A stretch of DNA of 64,000 bases. It comes from Inonotus obliquus. Its lineage: Eukaryota > Basidiomycota > Agaricomycetes > Hymenochaetales > Hymenochaetaceae. Every line of letters begins with the position of its first letter. Within the stretch, counting starts at the first letter, position 1. The stretch lies in NCBI GenBank assembly GCA_032164295.1, contig JAJHTX010000001.1:310001-374000 (forward strand). The letters run 5' to 3'. Below the pieces are notes generated by a model. That model made no database searches. It saw nothing but the letters and a program-made list of their open reading frames with translations, and was not told where the DNA came from. The translations under genes were made by a program, and so were the position numbers. This document shows, in pieces, positions 21,545-33,335 of the stretch.

Positions 21545-24253
21545 CTACTCGAAGGCTCTCGCCTGTAGGTGGTACAACCTTCTATACTCTCCGTCACACC
21601 TTATAAGCTCCTCATGAGTTCCCTGCTCAGCGAGATGACCATCCTTCAAGCACCTTCTCGGTTGAAGAACAACGGCGTACTTACCGTCAGTTCCAATTTC
21701 AGCATTGAACCAGAACAACACACTCACAATATCAGATCAGCATATTTTGTCAAATGCCCAAAGCGGTGGGTAATGAAAATAACGGTCTTTCCGCCGCTCT
21801 GGTCACGCAGTCGTCTGAGTAGCTCGTATTCTCCCTCGGGATCGAGAGCAGAAGTTGGTTCGTCTGCAATAAGCAGGCGGACGTTCCCAGCCATAAGTCT
21901 CATGAAAGTTCGCGACCTGTAAAAACATCAGTAATTCTCCTCCAATCTAATAATAAAATGTGACCATACGCCGAGAGCCTCTGTGTTTCCCCACCGGACA
22001 GGTCCACCTTTACCTCCTTATCTTTAACGATATCTCTCAGTGGTCCGTCTCTCCCCCCTGTTACGTGAGAAAGAACAGTATTCACAGGGTCTAACACGGT
22101 CTCAGAATCGTCCTTCAAATTTTCGGCAACTTTCTCCGCTCCTCCCTGACGAATCGCCTCTTCAATCTCACTATCGGCAACAGAATCCCGCTCTGGCACA
22201 CCCAGTGCCACATTCTCACGAAGGGAAAGCGGAAGAACGGGGTGGTCTTGGCGAAGGACTGCCATTGAACGGCGGATGTCGGCGAGTCGGTATGAAGCGA
22301 GTGGACGCCCGTCAAGAACGATCTCTCCGGCTGATGGGTCATACAATCGGGAAAGAAGCTTCGTGGCAGTAGATTTCCCGCTTCCATTGACGCCAACAAT
22401 CACCACAAGCTGCCCGGCCTTGATAGCGAAAGATACTTTGTCAAGTGCAGTTTTATCTGTTCCTGGATATTTGAAAGAGACGTTTCTTGATTCAACCAGC
22501 CCATATTCAATTGAAAATAGCACTAAAAAATAATACCAGACGACGTACCGGAATTCAATCTCAGCACCACTATCGCTCATCCCCTCCGAGTGCAATGGAT
22601 ACGGAAGGTCGCCATCCTTGATCTTATTCGTGACATCTTCTAAAGCATATGAATTCCGAACTGCTTGTAGAAGTCCTGGTATTGTCTTGCATTTGTAAAG
22701 CAAGCCATACAACGACGACTGCACCGCGCTTGACGTTTGCTGCACAAGGATTAGCTCATCAAGAGAGACGCTCTTAAAGTCCCATAGCATCCTCAGAGCA
22801 AAAAATAGCTGCGTTAAATGATAAGCCGGGATCAGACTCAAACGTGCACCAAGTGCAACTCACTGTGGACCAGCTCCAGTAGAGCGAATCGAATATTTCT
22901 ACAAGGACAGGCCGCCTCTTGAACCATTGAATGTAAACGTTCTCTGTACTGACGTCACCCAGTAGCCTTCTACTCTTCTCAAACTCTGAACAATATCGAT
23001 AAGGGTCATGATCCACTCGTGGAAAACATTAATAAAACATACCTCTCTCGATATAATGGCCGAGATTATTTGTGATACGATCCTCGCGGTGCTTGTCATT
23101 GAACGTCAGACTATGTAGCGAGGTCATTCTCGTGAAATGGTTATTGTTGCAGAAAGCGACGAAAGCTGTAAAGTCAAACTCATCACTTTCTGGCCTACAG
23201 TAAGGACCTAAGACGACTCACAGCGACCATAGAGGTTGCTTCTGAGAGTATAATAGAGCGGATGCACAACAGATAGCAGGATAGACAGTGTGAACGTAGA
23301 ACTACTCCGAAACAATCTGAACATGAGAGATAGTCGAGACAGAATAGTGACGAAGTCGGTAGTCGTTTTCGTAAGATCACGGAATGCCTGACACACTTCG
23401 GCATCCTGCTTTGTCAAGTCTTCAGCGTTCTTGTTAATCTTGGTACGCACCTCAGGATCTAACGGTTTTTTTCGTGTTAAGCTGCAGATAATTATCTCAG
23501 TCAAACGGGACGAGTACCTTCCGCGGTGAGTATATCAAAATTTAGCACAGCTGGCAAAACAATAGTCGTTATAAATCGTACCAAAAAAGGAGTTCTCTGC
23601 ATTATGACACTCACAATGCATCGTCTTCTGCATAAAATGATGTTTGATTCGCTCTTGCAGCACATCACTATAAGTGCTCCTAAATGTAAAAACATGAGAT
23701 AAACTTCAAGGCATCAAGAAGACCAAGATTTCTTACCCTATTTTATTTAAAGACTCTCCCAAGACAGCTAGTACCACGTTACACACCAAGGCTTCTATGA
23801 TAGAGTAACGCTCAAGTTTTCGCGTTTCCAGGCATTGTGAAATCTTATTTCGCGGTTAAGGAGACTGATTGGAGTAGCGAAGGACACCCGTACCGAGCTC
23901 AGAAGGTTGGTCATGTAATAAAGTTCCAGCACTCCAGATACCACCAGCCAGAAGTTCATGAGGATGTGGATGATGAAGTACAAGGGTCCGAGGGAGTATA
24001 CCTCCTTCGTAAACCTCCACAAACATGAGATCGAACTAGCCTCAAGTTCGAGTTTCTTTGGCTTATCTTCTCCATCTTTACTGCCTACGACAGATGATCA
24101 GTGAGGCCAGGAAACGAACAGGTGAAGATTTCGATAGGACCTACCTTCTTTCTTCTTTCCTTTGTGGAAGAGTTCAGGTATTAAGGATTGCTTGTTCAGA
24201 GCGACAGACCATATTCCGAGTTGAAGGTGTGAAAGGTTGTCCTGTGTGCTCAT
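21545..24253 (-). CDS. ABC transporter, half-size, membrane domain plus one ATPase
   Basis: Start MSTQDNLSHLQLGIWSVALN leads, across an intron, to KPKKLELEASSISCLWRFTK. A membrane region of several hydrophobic segments follows (SLGPLYFIIHILMNFWLVVS). The single nucleotide-binding domain has Walker A GVNGSGKST, the signature LSGGETQR (Q replaced by E in the LSGGQ position), Walker B RLLIADEPTSALD and an H-loop in IFITHRFGHL. It ends EYRRLYHLQARAFE. About ten short introns are needed, so residue numbers are approximate. It resembles a family common in mushroom genomes and distantly the MDR/TAP exporters. The substrate cannot be inferred. The Walker A, B and H residues are present, so it should be an active ATPase; a homodimer is expected. 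Confidence 0.85.
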
Positions 24254-24742
24254 TGAGGCAACAAGGACCGATTAAAAGAGCGGAGTGGTAGATACTACCC
24301 AAGGTTAGACAGTTAGAATGACAGTCGAACTGCTGGGGCTTATAACGATTTGCGAATGATGCTTCAGGTCCTCACTACCTGGCAAAGCAAAGGTGCAAAG
24401 TAAATGTGCAAAGTAAATCGAGTTTGCGACGCATGTTGTCATGCTCTTCTCTCGACGCGAGTGGAGCGCTCTTTATCTATCCAGATACAAGAACTTGTGC
24501 GGTTTCAGGAGCACGACCTGGCCGGTCTGAGCAGGTGAAGGAAACAGTCCAAGGCGTGCCACTTTAGTTTGGGGCCTTTGGGCGCGGGCGTCAAACAAAT
24601 CAAAGCAACACGTGATTGCCGTAATTCCCCGTTTGGTTGAGATGCGCAAACTTAAAGTTGCATACCAATATACCAACATCCCACTTGCGCCCGCCGAGCA
24701 GCTCATTCGTTCCGTACACAGGCATCGGAGGGAAAACGCATA
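24254..24742. other. Divergent intergenic, ABC transporter / HIT protein
   Basis: About 490 bases lie between divergent starts and should hold both promoters. A tandem AAAGTAAATG-like repeat is seen near 24390-24417 (GGTGCAAAGTAAATGTGCAAAGTAAAT). No gene was seen. Confidence 0.4.
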
Positions 24743-25525
24743 ATGAACAAACTCCTCTTCGCGACAATTGATGTTACCCGACAGGCATTCTACCATAATG
24801 CCCATGCGTTCGCCATCGTCAACCTAAAGCCTATCGTCCCTGGTCGTGAGTTTTCCTCATCTATTACCCGGCGAATCAGCGACTCAACGTTTCATTTTGC
24901 TTTCTATTGGTATCTTACCAACTACCCAACAGACGTCCTGGTGGTACCAACACGAATCGTACCACGTCTTGCGGATCTCTCACCTTCCGAAGTCAGCGCA
25001 CTGTTCACAAGCGTCCAGCTCGTCGGTCGCGTCGTAGAACGCGCATACAACGCAGATGGACTCACAATTGCCTGCCAAGTAAGTAACGGTACATTTCTAT
25101 CTTTATCTAATCTATGAATTCGATTATAACGTAACCATCGTACAATCATCTCTTCTCGGTGCATGTTCGATTCGATCTAGGATGGACTCGCGGCAGGTCA
25201 ATCGATCGCACACGTCCATGTGCACGTTCTTCCTCGTAAACTACCAGGCCGTCCAGACGGAGGAGACACTTTCTCAGAGAGCAACGACGCGGTTTATCCC
25301 GCGCTCGAGGACTCCGAACAAACACTCCCACAGGATCTGGAAGCCGCAAGGCAGGAGCTGCAGGGTGCCGACGGGACAGAAGCGAAAGAAGCTAAGCAGG
25401 AGAGGAACAATCGCTTGAAGGTTGACGCTGGCGAGGCGCGCCCTCCGCGCACCATGGAGGACATGGTACGCGAAGCAGATTGGTTGCGTGACCTGTTCGC
25501 CGGGGAGCAGCAAGGAAGGAACTGA
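24743..25525 (+). CDS. HNT2: HIT-family hydrolase, FHIT-like (Ap3A hydrolase)
   Basis: Exons 24743-24845, 24933-25078 and 25181-25525 give a 197-residue protein. Its HIT domain reads FATIDVTRQAFYHNAHAFAI, then GHVLVVPTRIVPRLADLSPS, then ACQDGLAAGQSIAHVHVHVL. The HVHVHVLP active site carries the catalytic histidine triad that splits diadenosine polyphosphates. The C-terminal third is charged (AEDxxR-like linker EATRxx, then MVREADWLRDLF), typical of fungal FHIT orthologues, and ends GRN. The junction at GH|V uses a GTGAGT donor. It is divergent from the ABC transporter. Related HIT proteins act on other adenylated substrates, so Ap3A is inferred from FHIT likeness. Confidence 0.92.
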
Positions 25526-25601
25526 GGTTAGCCAATCCATTGTCACTCCGTGGTCCCACTCTATCATGTGTCACCGGGGTGAAGGTATGCGGTACACTAA
25601 A

Positions 25602-28056
25602 TCATCGGTGATCCATTTCTGAACTTCGTGCTTCCGCTATGTCGTCAGTTGTAGACGGAGGTGGTATAGGCACTTGAGGCATCTCCGCATCCTCCCAAGT
25701 CCCGGGTATAAGCACAATCGGCAACACCCAAGTCGCACTCAATACGACTCCGTTTCCCTTATCAAACGACATCGTCGCCTTCCAACTCCACGCTATGAAT
25801 GAACCTATCAACCCCAATAACGGCACTAGCGCTCTTAACAAAAGAGCTGCAGGAGCAAGGACAGGAGGAAGAGAAGCGAGTGGAAGGTTGTTAAGCAGCC
25901 AAGTTAATGCAGTCGTGAGGAGCGCTGCACGTTTCGCTGTTTCGTCTGTGCGACCGTTGAGGACGTGAAGAACAGGTGGAGGAAGGTAGCTGTAGTATTT
26001 AATTAGAGGATAGAATAGCCAATGGCGCTTGTATCGTTACTCACATACGATATCCCCACCATAAGACCTGTACAGAGATTTTATCTGGTGAAGGAACCCA
26101 GACAACTCTCTCTCTCGGCTTCGGCAGTCGGTTTCCATCGACATCTTGCAGAGCACTTGATCCATCAGAAGGAACTGCATGTTCCGTTTGAGTCTGGGTA
26201 CCTTCAGGTTCATGTGGCTCTTCCTGAACGGGTTCAATGGTCGATAGCGCATCGAAGGAAATAAATCCCCGTCCATCCGCCCACCTTCGGCGAAGCTCGG
26301 CGCGATATGCATTCTCTCTAAGGTCGTCCACACTGTCACTGCACAACGTTACCACTTCAGAGGTAGCAACTTCTACTATCGAACCCGCATCTGGTATAAG
26401 AGGAGAATAAAGCATTATATCGCGTGAGCCTTCGATATCAGATTCTCCCGACTCATGTCTGGGACTGTTGTGGGCTCCTTCCGGTTGCGAGCTTGAGATG
26501 GCCCCTGGCTTGGGAATAATTTCGTCTGGTGCCATCGTACTTTCCTTTTCCTTCTCTTTATCCTTCCCTTTGTCCTTGCCAAAGAGGTTATTCCAAACAG
26601 ACCCCGTACCGCGTACGAATGCGTTGTTCAACTCCCGTGCGTTTGTAAGAAACGTACCAAATGGAGAGCTTGGTGACGTAGCAGTAGCGTTTTCCAATGG
26701 AGCATGAGATTCTGCATCAGCGGGCTGAATGGATTGCTCTGAGGCAAGTGGACCAGTAGGCGTAGCCGTTCCGGAACTGGCTAATGTGGAGTGATCGTTC
26801 GTATCTTCTGGTAATGAGTCAAGGGCCGGGGGAGAGGTGAAATCCACGTCATCCATTTCAAGTAGCACAGACATCCGTTGCGTCAGATTTCTTGCGAACT
26901 CTTCCGCTTCCTTTGCTTCCATCCTCTCTGGAGGAGAAGGTAGCGGCCTATCTATCAGTGGATGATCCGATACCAGAGTCAGACTTCCAGAATTCGAGGT
27001 CGAAGGTCGTGTTTGCGTCGGTCTTCTCGCATAAATGTTAGTCCTGGCACTGGGCCCCGATGATCTTGCAGTAGATGTTTTCGGAGGAGCTATATTCACA
27101 TCCCACCCTTCAATTCGTTTCGTCGCGGGCGCGTACCGATGCCCTTTTGCTTCTGGAATTTTCCTTGGTACTGGATTCTCTCGGGTCGCATGTGATGTGC
27201 TGGAGATCTGAGTAGAAGATGGTACTGGACTTGCGTAAATTCCATATCTCCCCATACGCGAAGGGTTTCCCGAAGAGCTGGAAGCAGAAGGTTGTGTATA
27301 CGACCTCTCAGGGACAGGTCGTTCGGCATACGCAAACTGTCGTTGTCCTCTATATCCGGCTCCCGATGTCGTGTGTGATACGGTACTTCTTGAGGGTCGC
27401 ATCGCAACGTTAACATTGCTTGGACCTGGTTCAGTGGTCTGCCTATGCGAAGGTGGCGTGCCCCTCGTCCGATCACCATTCCAAACGCCCTCAGAGCCCG
27501 CCCATGTGTGTTTCGACGACTCTGCTGGTTTCCGGTAGGCTTCCCTCCGACTGTGGGCTGAGCTATACCCCCGTACATCGGAGTGCGAGCGCGAAAGTGA
27601 AGACGTATCCTGCCGTATTCCTTCATCCACACGCCACTCTTCCGGAGGGAAGGCCCGTTCGCGCACCTCCTTATCTGCATTTCGAGCTCTTCTAAAGCGT
27701 GAAACCGGATTCGTTGACAGGCTTGACTGCCTCGAAGGTTGAACCGAAGGATGCGCAGCATACATCGGGTCTGCATATGTCGTTTTCGAGCTGACCACAG
27801 GAGAGACTTGACGATCTTGAGTTGATGACGACGACGATTTTGGCTTAATCGCAGCATTTATTCTACGAAATAAAGAAGGCCTGCGTTTGGGAGACCGCGT
27901 ATCTTCCATACTTTTGTCCTGTGTGTCCTCAGACGCGTGGTCATCCTGATACGGGCTCGACTTTCGCGAGTGGTTGCCACTCACGCCACCAGTTCTGCTC
28001 AAGTCTTGTGCAGGAGAATACGTCGCATAGTATTGAGGGTCTGCAGTAACTGGCAT
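25602..28056 (-). CDS. Large disordered protein with C-terminal membrane anchor
   Basis: Two exons (26045-28056 and 25602-25989, 55-base intron) give a 799-residue protein. I recognise no family. The first 650 residues are low-complexity, Ser/Pro/Arg-rich and certainly disordered (RRPSLFRRINAAIKPKSSSS, RPLPSPPERMEAKEAEEFAR). A Lys/Asp/Glu run lies near 26563 (GKDKGKDKEKEKEST). Residues 660-760 carry a hydrophobic hairpin, LPLASLPPVLAPAALLLRAL then VVLSATWVLPIVLIPG, so it is probably anchored in an inner membrane with a long cytosolic N-terminus. The N-terminal block RSPKRRPSLFRRINAA is basic. Start MPVTADPQYYATYSPA is the first ATG after the likely 5' UTR; an upstream in-frame ATG at 28164 exists. 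It is head to head with BTB gene 1. Confidence 0.7.
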
Positions 28057-28294
28057 GCAAGATGAAGTTGAGTTGGTAACATGAGGCAACGAAGCAAGTT
28101 CTATATCGATTACATAATAGTGGATTGTATCCTTCTCTCTCTTAATATTCCCTTTCTGCACCAATCAGACATGAGGACTGCGCATGTATTGTGCCATAGA
28201 ACAGGGATGAACAAGTCTCTGCGGCTTTCTTCTCCTGACACTTCCATCGACTCAGAGGCTTTCTACAGTCCAATCTTCTTCCTGAACCTTGACA

Positions 28295-29336
28295 ATGTCG
28301 GATTCAGACTCTGATTGGGATGACCACGACTTGAATGCAGTAATCGACAGGCTTCGTGCAAGTCCTACGGATTCATCGCTTTCATCGCAATCGACTGCTG
28401 TGGAATCAGGAGCTGTAACCGAGAGTGTAGATACCCCAGACACAACCTCGCTGAAGTCACCTAACTCGACTTCACCTCCACCTCCACCTCCATCTCCATC
28501 TCCATCTCCATCTCCAAGGCCTCAGTGGAAAAGAAACGACCGATTCTACATGTCTCTGGTCACTTTTCGCGTGAGCCATTATTTCTGGGTTTGATTTTTC
28601 ACTCAGTTAACGATGCTGTAAAGGTTAAAGACCAGCTGTTCAGAGTACCGCGAGAAGGGTTCCAGAATGGCTCAGCGTATTTCCGCAAGATATTCACCAT
28701 GAACGAGGGCATCCCCGGCCCACACGACGGCGATAGCGATAGCAATCCAATCAATTTGGAAGGTATTCACGAAGAGGACTTCGAGGAATTTCTGCAGCTT
28801 CTATATCCTCAGTGAGTGGGGTGTAATCCGATCAAGGACCAGTCCACCCTGAATGACTTTCAAGGGGACCTAGTAACCCTCCCTCATCCTCATCGGAAAA
28901 AGGCTCACCGAAATGGTTGAAAATCCTCAAACTAGCACACAAGTGGAAATTCAACGACATTCGAGAGTATTGCATATCCATGCTGGAGAATGTCAACTTT
29001 GAAGAGGTGACAAAGATAAAGATTGCGCATGACTTCGAAATCAATAGCTGGTACCTGCCATCGTATGTCGCGCTGGCCAACCGTCCTCGTCCAATAGGTA
29101 TCTGGGAGGCGGAAAAGCTCGGGTTTCGATTTTCAATTAAGATGGCTCAAGTCAGAGAACGAAGGCTCACTCGAGGACCAAAGTACGTGGACAAGGACGA
29201 TGAGGTACTAAAGAAGGACATACGAGAGCTGTTCTTCCTTGACATTGACGATACATCAAAGGTACTTTATACAATCCTCTATACAATCTTATATGTGCTT
29301 ATCTTTGACTTAGTTTTCCCTTCCCTGCAGGAATAG
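28295..29336 (+). CDS. BTB/POZ domain protein 1
   Basis: Four exons (28295-28570, 28624-28811, 28865-29261, 29331-29336) give 288 residues. The N-terminus is acidic and then a Pro/Ser repeat (PPPPPPSPSPSPSPRPQ), followed by FYMSLVTFR, which ends exon 1. Exon 2 holds the BTB core (VKDQLFRVPREGFQNGSAYF, EEDFEEFLQLLYPQ). Exon 3 covers the C-terminal BACK-like helical part, KWLKILKLAHKWKFNDIREY and EKLGFRFSIKMAQVRERRLT. The BTB fold binds other BTB proteins and CUL3-type ligases in other organisms; no partner is visible here. This is the family basidiomycetes have expanded. Exon boundaries match those of the three minus-strand copies beside it. The last exon is only two codons. Confidence 0.85.
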
Positions 29337-29999
29337 TGATTAGGATATGACGCTTATCATTGCTTTCTGCGGACGAAGCCTGCCCATAGCGTCCTATACA
29401 GGATCTTGTCATGAACGTATAATTTGTACCGGAAATCTTGCGTCGTTGTATGTATGATAGTAATTGGAACTCAATACTTGTGAAGTCACTTGAGTCGGAA
29501 TTCTCATCTTGTTTCGTGAGTAAAAGACAACTCCTGGATACGGTAGCTCAGCACCGACCCGTACTGGATGATGCAATATGTCGTATCAGAAGCCTCTTAC
29601 ATCCACTGTTCACGTATTGTCCATTCAGAATCAGTGTTCCAACTTACTCAGAGGGAGCATAGGAAAACCCACTCACAGACACAGACCATTCCATATATAA
29701 GTTATCTGAATAAGTGAAAGAATACACAAGACATCTACATAAGTTAGTTAGGGTGTAAATTGAATACATGTCTACAATAAGAGGTTTTGCTATATAGTTT
29801 AATGAACACATTCACGTTACATAAATAGTTGGCTACATAGATAAATAACATGTCCTTGGAATGGGAATCGTGATGTATTCAGGACGTCAAGATAAAAAAT
29901 AATTTAGAATGGAAAGCTCGTCTGAACCGAAAGTCGCAAGCCAGCATCCCAACTCGTCCCCGCTTTGCTCTCCTAAATCGATGTTCCGAATACGTCATT
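29337..29999. other. Intergenic between converging BTB genes 1 and 2
   Basis: AT-rich sequence of about 660 bases. It should hold the 3' UTRs of two convergent genes. An open frame at 29438-29662 has no family resemblance. Confidence 0.4.
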
Positions 30000-31381
30000 T
30001 CAATTTCGTGAAGTGAAGACGGGAGCGGAGAGCCTGTGTCGTTTCTTAATCTCTAGATGCGGGACCGGTAGCTTCAGTGTTGGTAGAGCGGGAGTCCGAA
30101 ACCCTGAGGTGCCGGTGCCGAGAGTGGGAGATGCTGTTCGAGGAATCTGAAGACCGTTTACGCCCGGAAACCGTTGAAACTCCGTATCACCGTGTACTGC
30201 CAGTGTGAGAGTTGATCCTTGATTGACGGAGGATTCCTTTCGCATCAGCTCACGAGGACCCCACAATTCGCGTCTGTCCCCAGTGATGGCCACTGTGGCT
30301 CGCTTCTTTGCTGTTGATCTCGAGTCAGTATTGTCTCAATACGCGCTACTCAATGCACAACACACCTCTAATTTCTCGCGCAGAATCCGTGTCAGGGTGC
30401 TGCTCTGAATGAGAATTCCCACGAGAGCTTTGATAGAGTGGAGCAAACGCATCAGTAACATCGTTCATCATGGAAGTTGATGCTATCGGTTGTCTTTGCT
30501 GCGCCTTGATCAAGCGAGACAGCCGACGTTCCCTCGCGTTCGCTATCTCCAGCGTTAGGTCTATCCCCAGTCTCTGACCCTCCTCAACCGACAGTGGCTC
30601 TTGTCTCTTCACCAATGCATTAAATGCATCGGCGTGCCAGTGCTCAATATCATACTTAATAGCGAGCTTAAGCTTTTGCACCTCCTCGATCTTGATTCCT
30701 TCGAGTCTCTCAATCGCGTAGGTTTGAATGCCTGTGAGATCCCATTTCTGTGCAAGCTCAAGGACTTTGATCCATTCTTCGCCGGTTAGAAGGACTGCTC
30801 GTGCTAGAAGAAGTAGTCCTGTGGAGCTGGACGATAGAGGCCTTAAGCAACGCAGATACTAAGTGACAGTCAACAGTGGCTACGTGAGAAGATATACATA
30901 CGGAGGATAAAGCAACCATAACAAGTCCCGGAACGCGTCCTTCTCAATGCCTTCAAGGAATATAGGCTCAAGGATATCTCCAGGCCCCTTGCTAGCAAAC
31001 AAAGTACGGAAATACCGAGATTGGTTCTCAAATGCGTCCCGAGGTACTCTAAACAGTTGCTCCTCTACCTACCGTATGTTAGCAGACCATACAGAGCAAG
31101 AGTGAAGCGTTGACACTTACTCGGAATGTTACGAATGAGAAGAAGAACATGTTATCCTTCTTCCAAGCGTCACTAATACTCCCCTCTGTCTGTTTCGACC
31201 GTTCTGACTCCATTCTGGCTTTAGACGGCCCAGATATACTGCTGGTGTCATGAGCCACGCAAATCATCTGGCCGTCCTCATCATCCAAACAGACAGCGGT
31301 ACCAGCCTCTTCGCGTTCCGAAATCGGACTGAGACGCTCGTAGCTACAGTCGGAAAATGTGTCTTCGATATCCTGGGCCAT
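30000..31381 (-). CDS. BTB/POZ domain protein 2
   Basis: Minus-strand exon 1 reads MAQDIEDTFSDCSYERLSPI and ends WKKDNMFFFSFVTFR. Exon 2 starts VEEQLFRVPRDAFENQSRYF and ends LLWLLYPP. Exon 3 carries LLARAVLLTGEEWIKVLELA and IEEVQKLKLAIKYDIEHWH, then ANARERRLSRLIKAQQR. The frame can stop at 30346. A donor just before it (GTGTGTTGTG, about 30365) joined to an acceptor near 30295 extends the protein by about 97 residues to 30000, with a Pro/Thr-rich tail (RTASPTLGTGTSGFRTPALP). I prefer the longer form because that frame is open to a stop. It shares its intron positions and about half its BTB residues with proteins 1 and 3. Confidence 0.75.
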
Positions 31382-31660
31382 AGTGCTTGAGCTCGAGAGA
31401 ATGAAAATCTAAGTGAAGGTGGTTGTTAGTGGTCAAGGGTCGGAGTCATTGATTTTGATGTCGTGAAACGACAGCGCCATTGGGTAAATAAGAATCAACA
31501 AAATGACAAATATGACAATCTCCTCGAACCATCCATCAACATAGCCATGCATCAAAAGAGCGAATATCAATGTTTAGGATCCGATCAAAAGTTTCTGCTA
31601 TACAAGATACGAAACACATGTAAATCTGACACACAAACACCCACATCCCGAGTACCAACT

Positions 31661-33088
31661 TCACTTATGCACCCAGGAAGCGGTCATTTTCTTGACAGCC
31701 TCTTCCATTTCCCTCCTTATTTTATCATCAACATCCAGCGCAGATGATTCCGGAGTTTTGTCCGTCGACGTGTCAGGTCCCTTTTCGCTACGCTGCAAGG
31801 CTGACCTGGGTAGAGGCTTCATGCCAAATGGTCGGTATTTCACCTTCGAAGGTGGGGGAGGTGCGGAGGATGTGGGGGATGTGGGAGGAATATGAGACGT
31901 GGGAGACGCTTGAAGCATGGAAAATGTGGGAGATGCAGGAGGAATGGTAAAAGTGGGAGATGTGGGAGGTGCATGTTTTGAGTTCGACACAGCGATCTGT
32001 GGTTCAGTTGGTACAACATTTTTAGGGGCTACAGACAGGCCGTCAACCTTTTTTAGCCTAGGCTTCGCGTGCAACATGTTTTATAAACTCACTGAATGCG
32101 GGAGATGCACGAAACTGGAATATGTTGGAAGGCGAAGATGCGCTTGGAGTATCCGCTGCAACTGTTGACACTGGAGTCTTCGACGCTGTTGAGCTGGTAG
32201 ACTTCGGAGCTTTCGACGACTCCTCCATCAAGCGAGAAAGCCTACACTCCCTCAGCTCAGCTATCTCAAGCGAAAGGTCCAACCCAAGCCTCCGTCCCTC
32301 ATCACTCGACAAGGGACGTTTTCGCTCGCACAAAGCAAGACACGCATCGTTATACCATTGCTTGATCTCATATTTCAGCGCAAGCTCCAGCTTCTCGACC
32401 TCCTCAAGCTTAATTGCCTCGAGTTTCTCGATTGCGTGAGCCCGTATGCCCGTGAAACCCCATTTCTGTCCGAGATCGAGGACTTTGATCCATTGCTCGC
32501 GGGAAAGGAAGATTACTCCTGCAAAGATGGAAGATGTAGGTCTTCAAGTAGGACGCTATCAATATCCATTCGACGTGAGTTATCAAACGAATTCGCACGT
32601 ACGGAGGATACAGCAGTCGCAAGAAGTCCCGAAAAGCACTTTCCTCGACACCTTCAAGGTAAATAGGCTCATTGATGTCACCAGTTGCGTTCGTACCAAT
32701 CGACATTGGCTTGCTAGAAAACAGGTCACGGAAGTACTGTGACTGATTCTCAAACGCGTCCCGAGGTACTCGGAACAATCGTTCCTCAACCTTTTGGGTA
32801 TGTTGTTAGCCCTTCGCATAACGGAAGCAAATCGACACATACACGAAACGTGACGAAAGAGAAGAAGAACGTATCATCCTTCTTCCACGAGTTACTTTTC
32901 GTTTCTTCTTCCCGTTCTGATTGTCTACTGGTAGATCTCAGGCCAGACTCTACACGGATACTCTGGCTATCTTCGTCTTCCGAAACGACTGCAGAACTGA
33001 CTTCATCGACGACAGCCTCCTCACATGGACTGGCGAGGTCGTAGCTGCAGTTAGAAACTACTTCTACCTCTTCTGTCTTTTGGACCAT
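31661..33088 (-). CDS. BTB/POZ domain protein 3
   Basis: Exon 1 reads MVQKTEEVEVVSNCSYDLAS and ends WKKDDTFFFSFVTFR. Exon 2 reads VEERLFRVPRDAFENQSQYF, then EPIYLEGVEESAFRDFLRLL, ending LYPP. Exon 3 holds REQWIKVLDLGQKWGFTGIR, ALKYEIKQWYNDACLALCER and LRECRLSRLMEESSKAPKS. A final exon gives a Pro/Thr/Ser tail with near repeats (PTSPTFTIPPASPTF, then SPTSHIPPTSPTS) and ends KKMTASWVHK. Residues around VPRDAFENQS are identical to protein 2, so these two are the most recent duplicates. Protein 3 differs mainly in the acidic N-terminus and the tail. Confidence 0.85.
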
Positions 33089-33335
33089 GGCAAGAGAAAG
33101 CGAGGCAACTCAAAGAGGTGATGGTTTGTAACTGCTTTTCTCGATCAGGCTCTGAACGGCGTTTTGAACCAATATAGGTCAATAAACAACAACAAGTCTC
33201 AACAAGGCTCTACCATACACCAAAATGTCACCTACGTTACTAGACCAGTAAAACAAGCATGCCTCCAAAGCTTATGGAACTGAAATTAAGGATTATATAT
33301 CCATCCAAATATTACATTAATAAATCATACAATAT

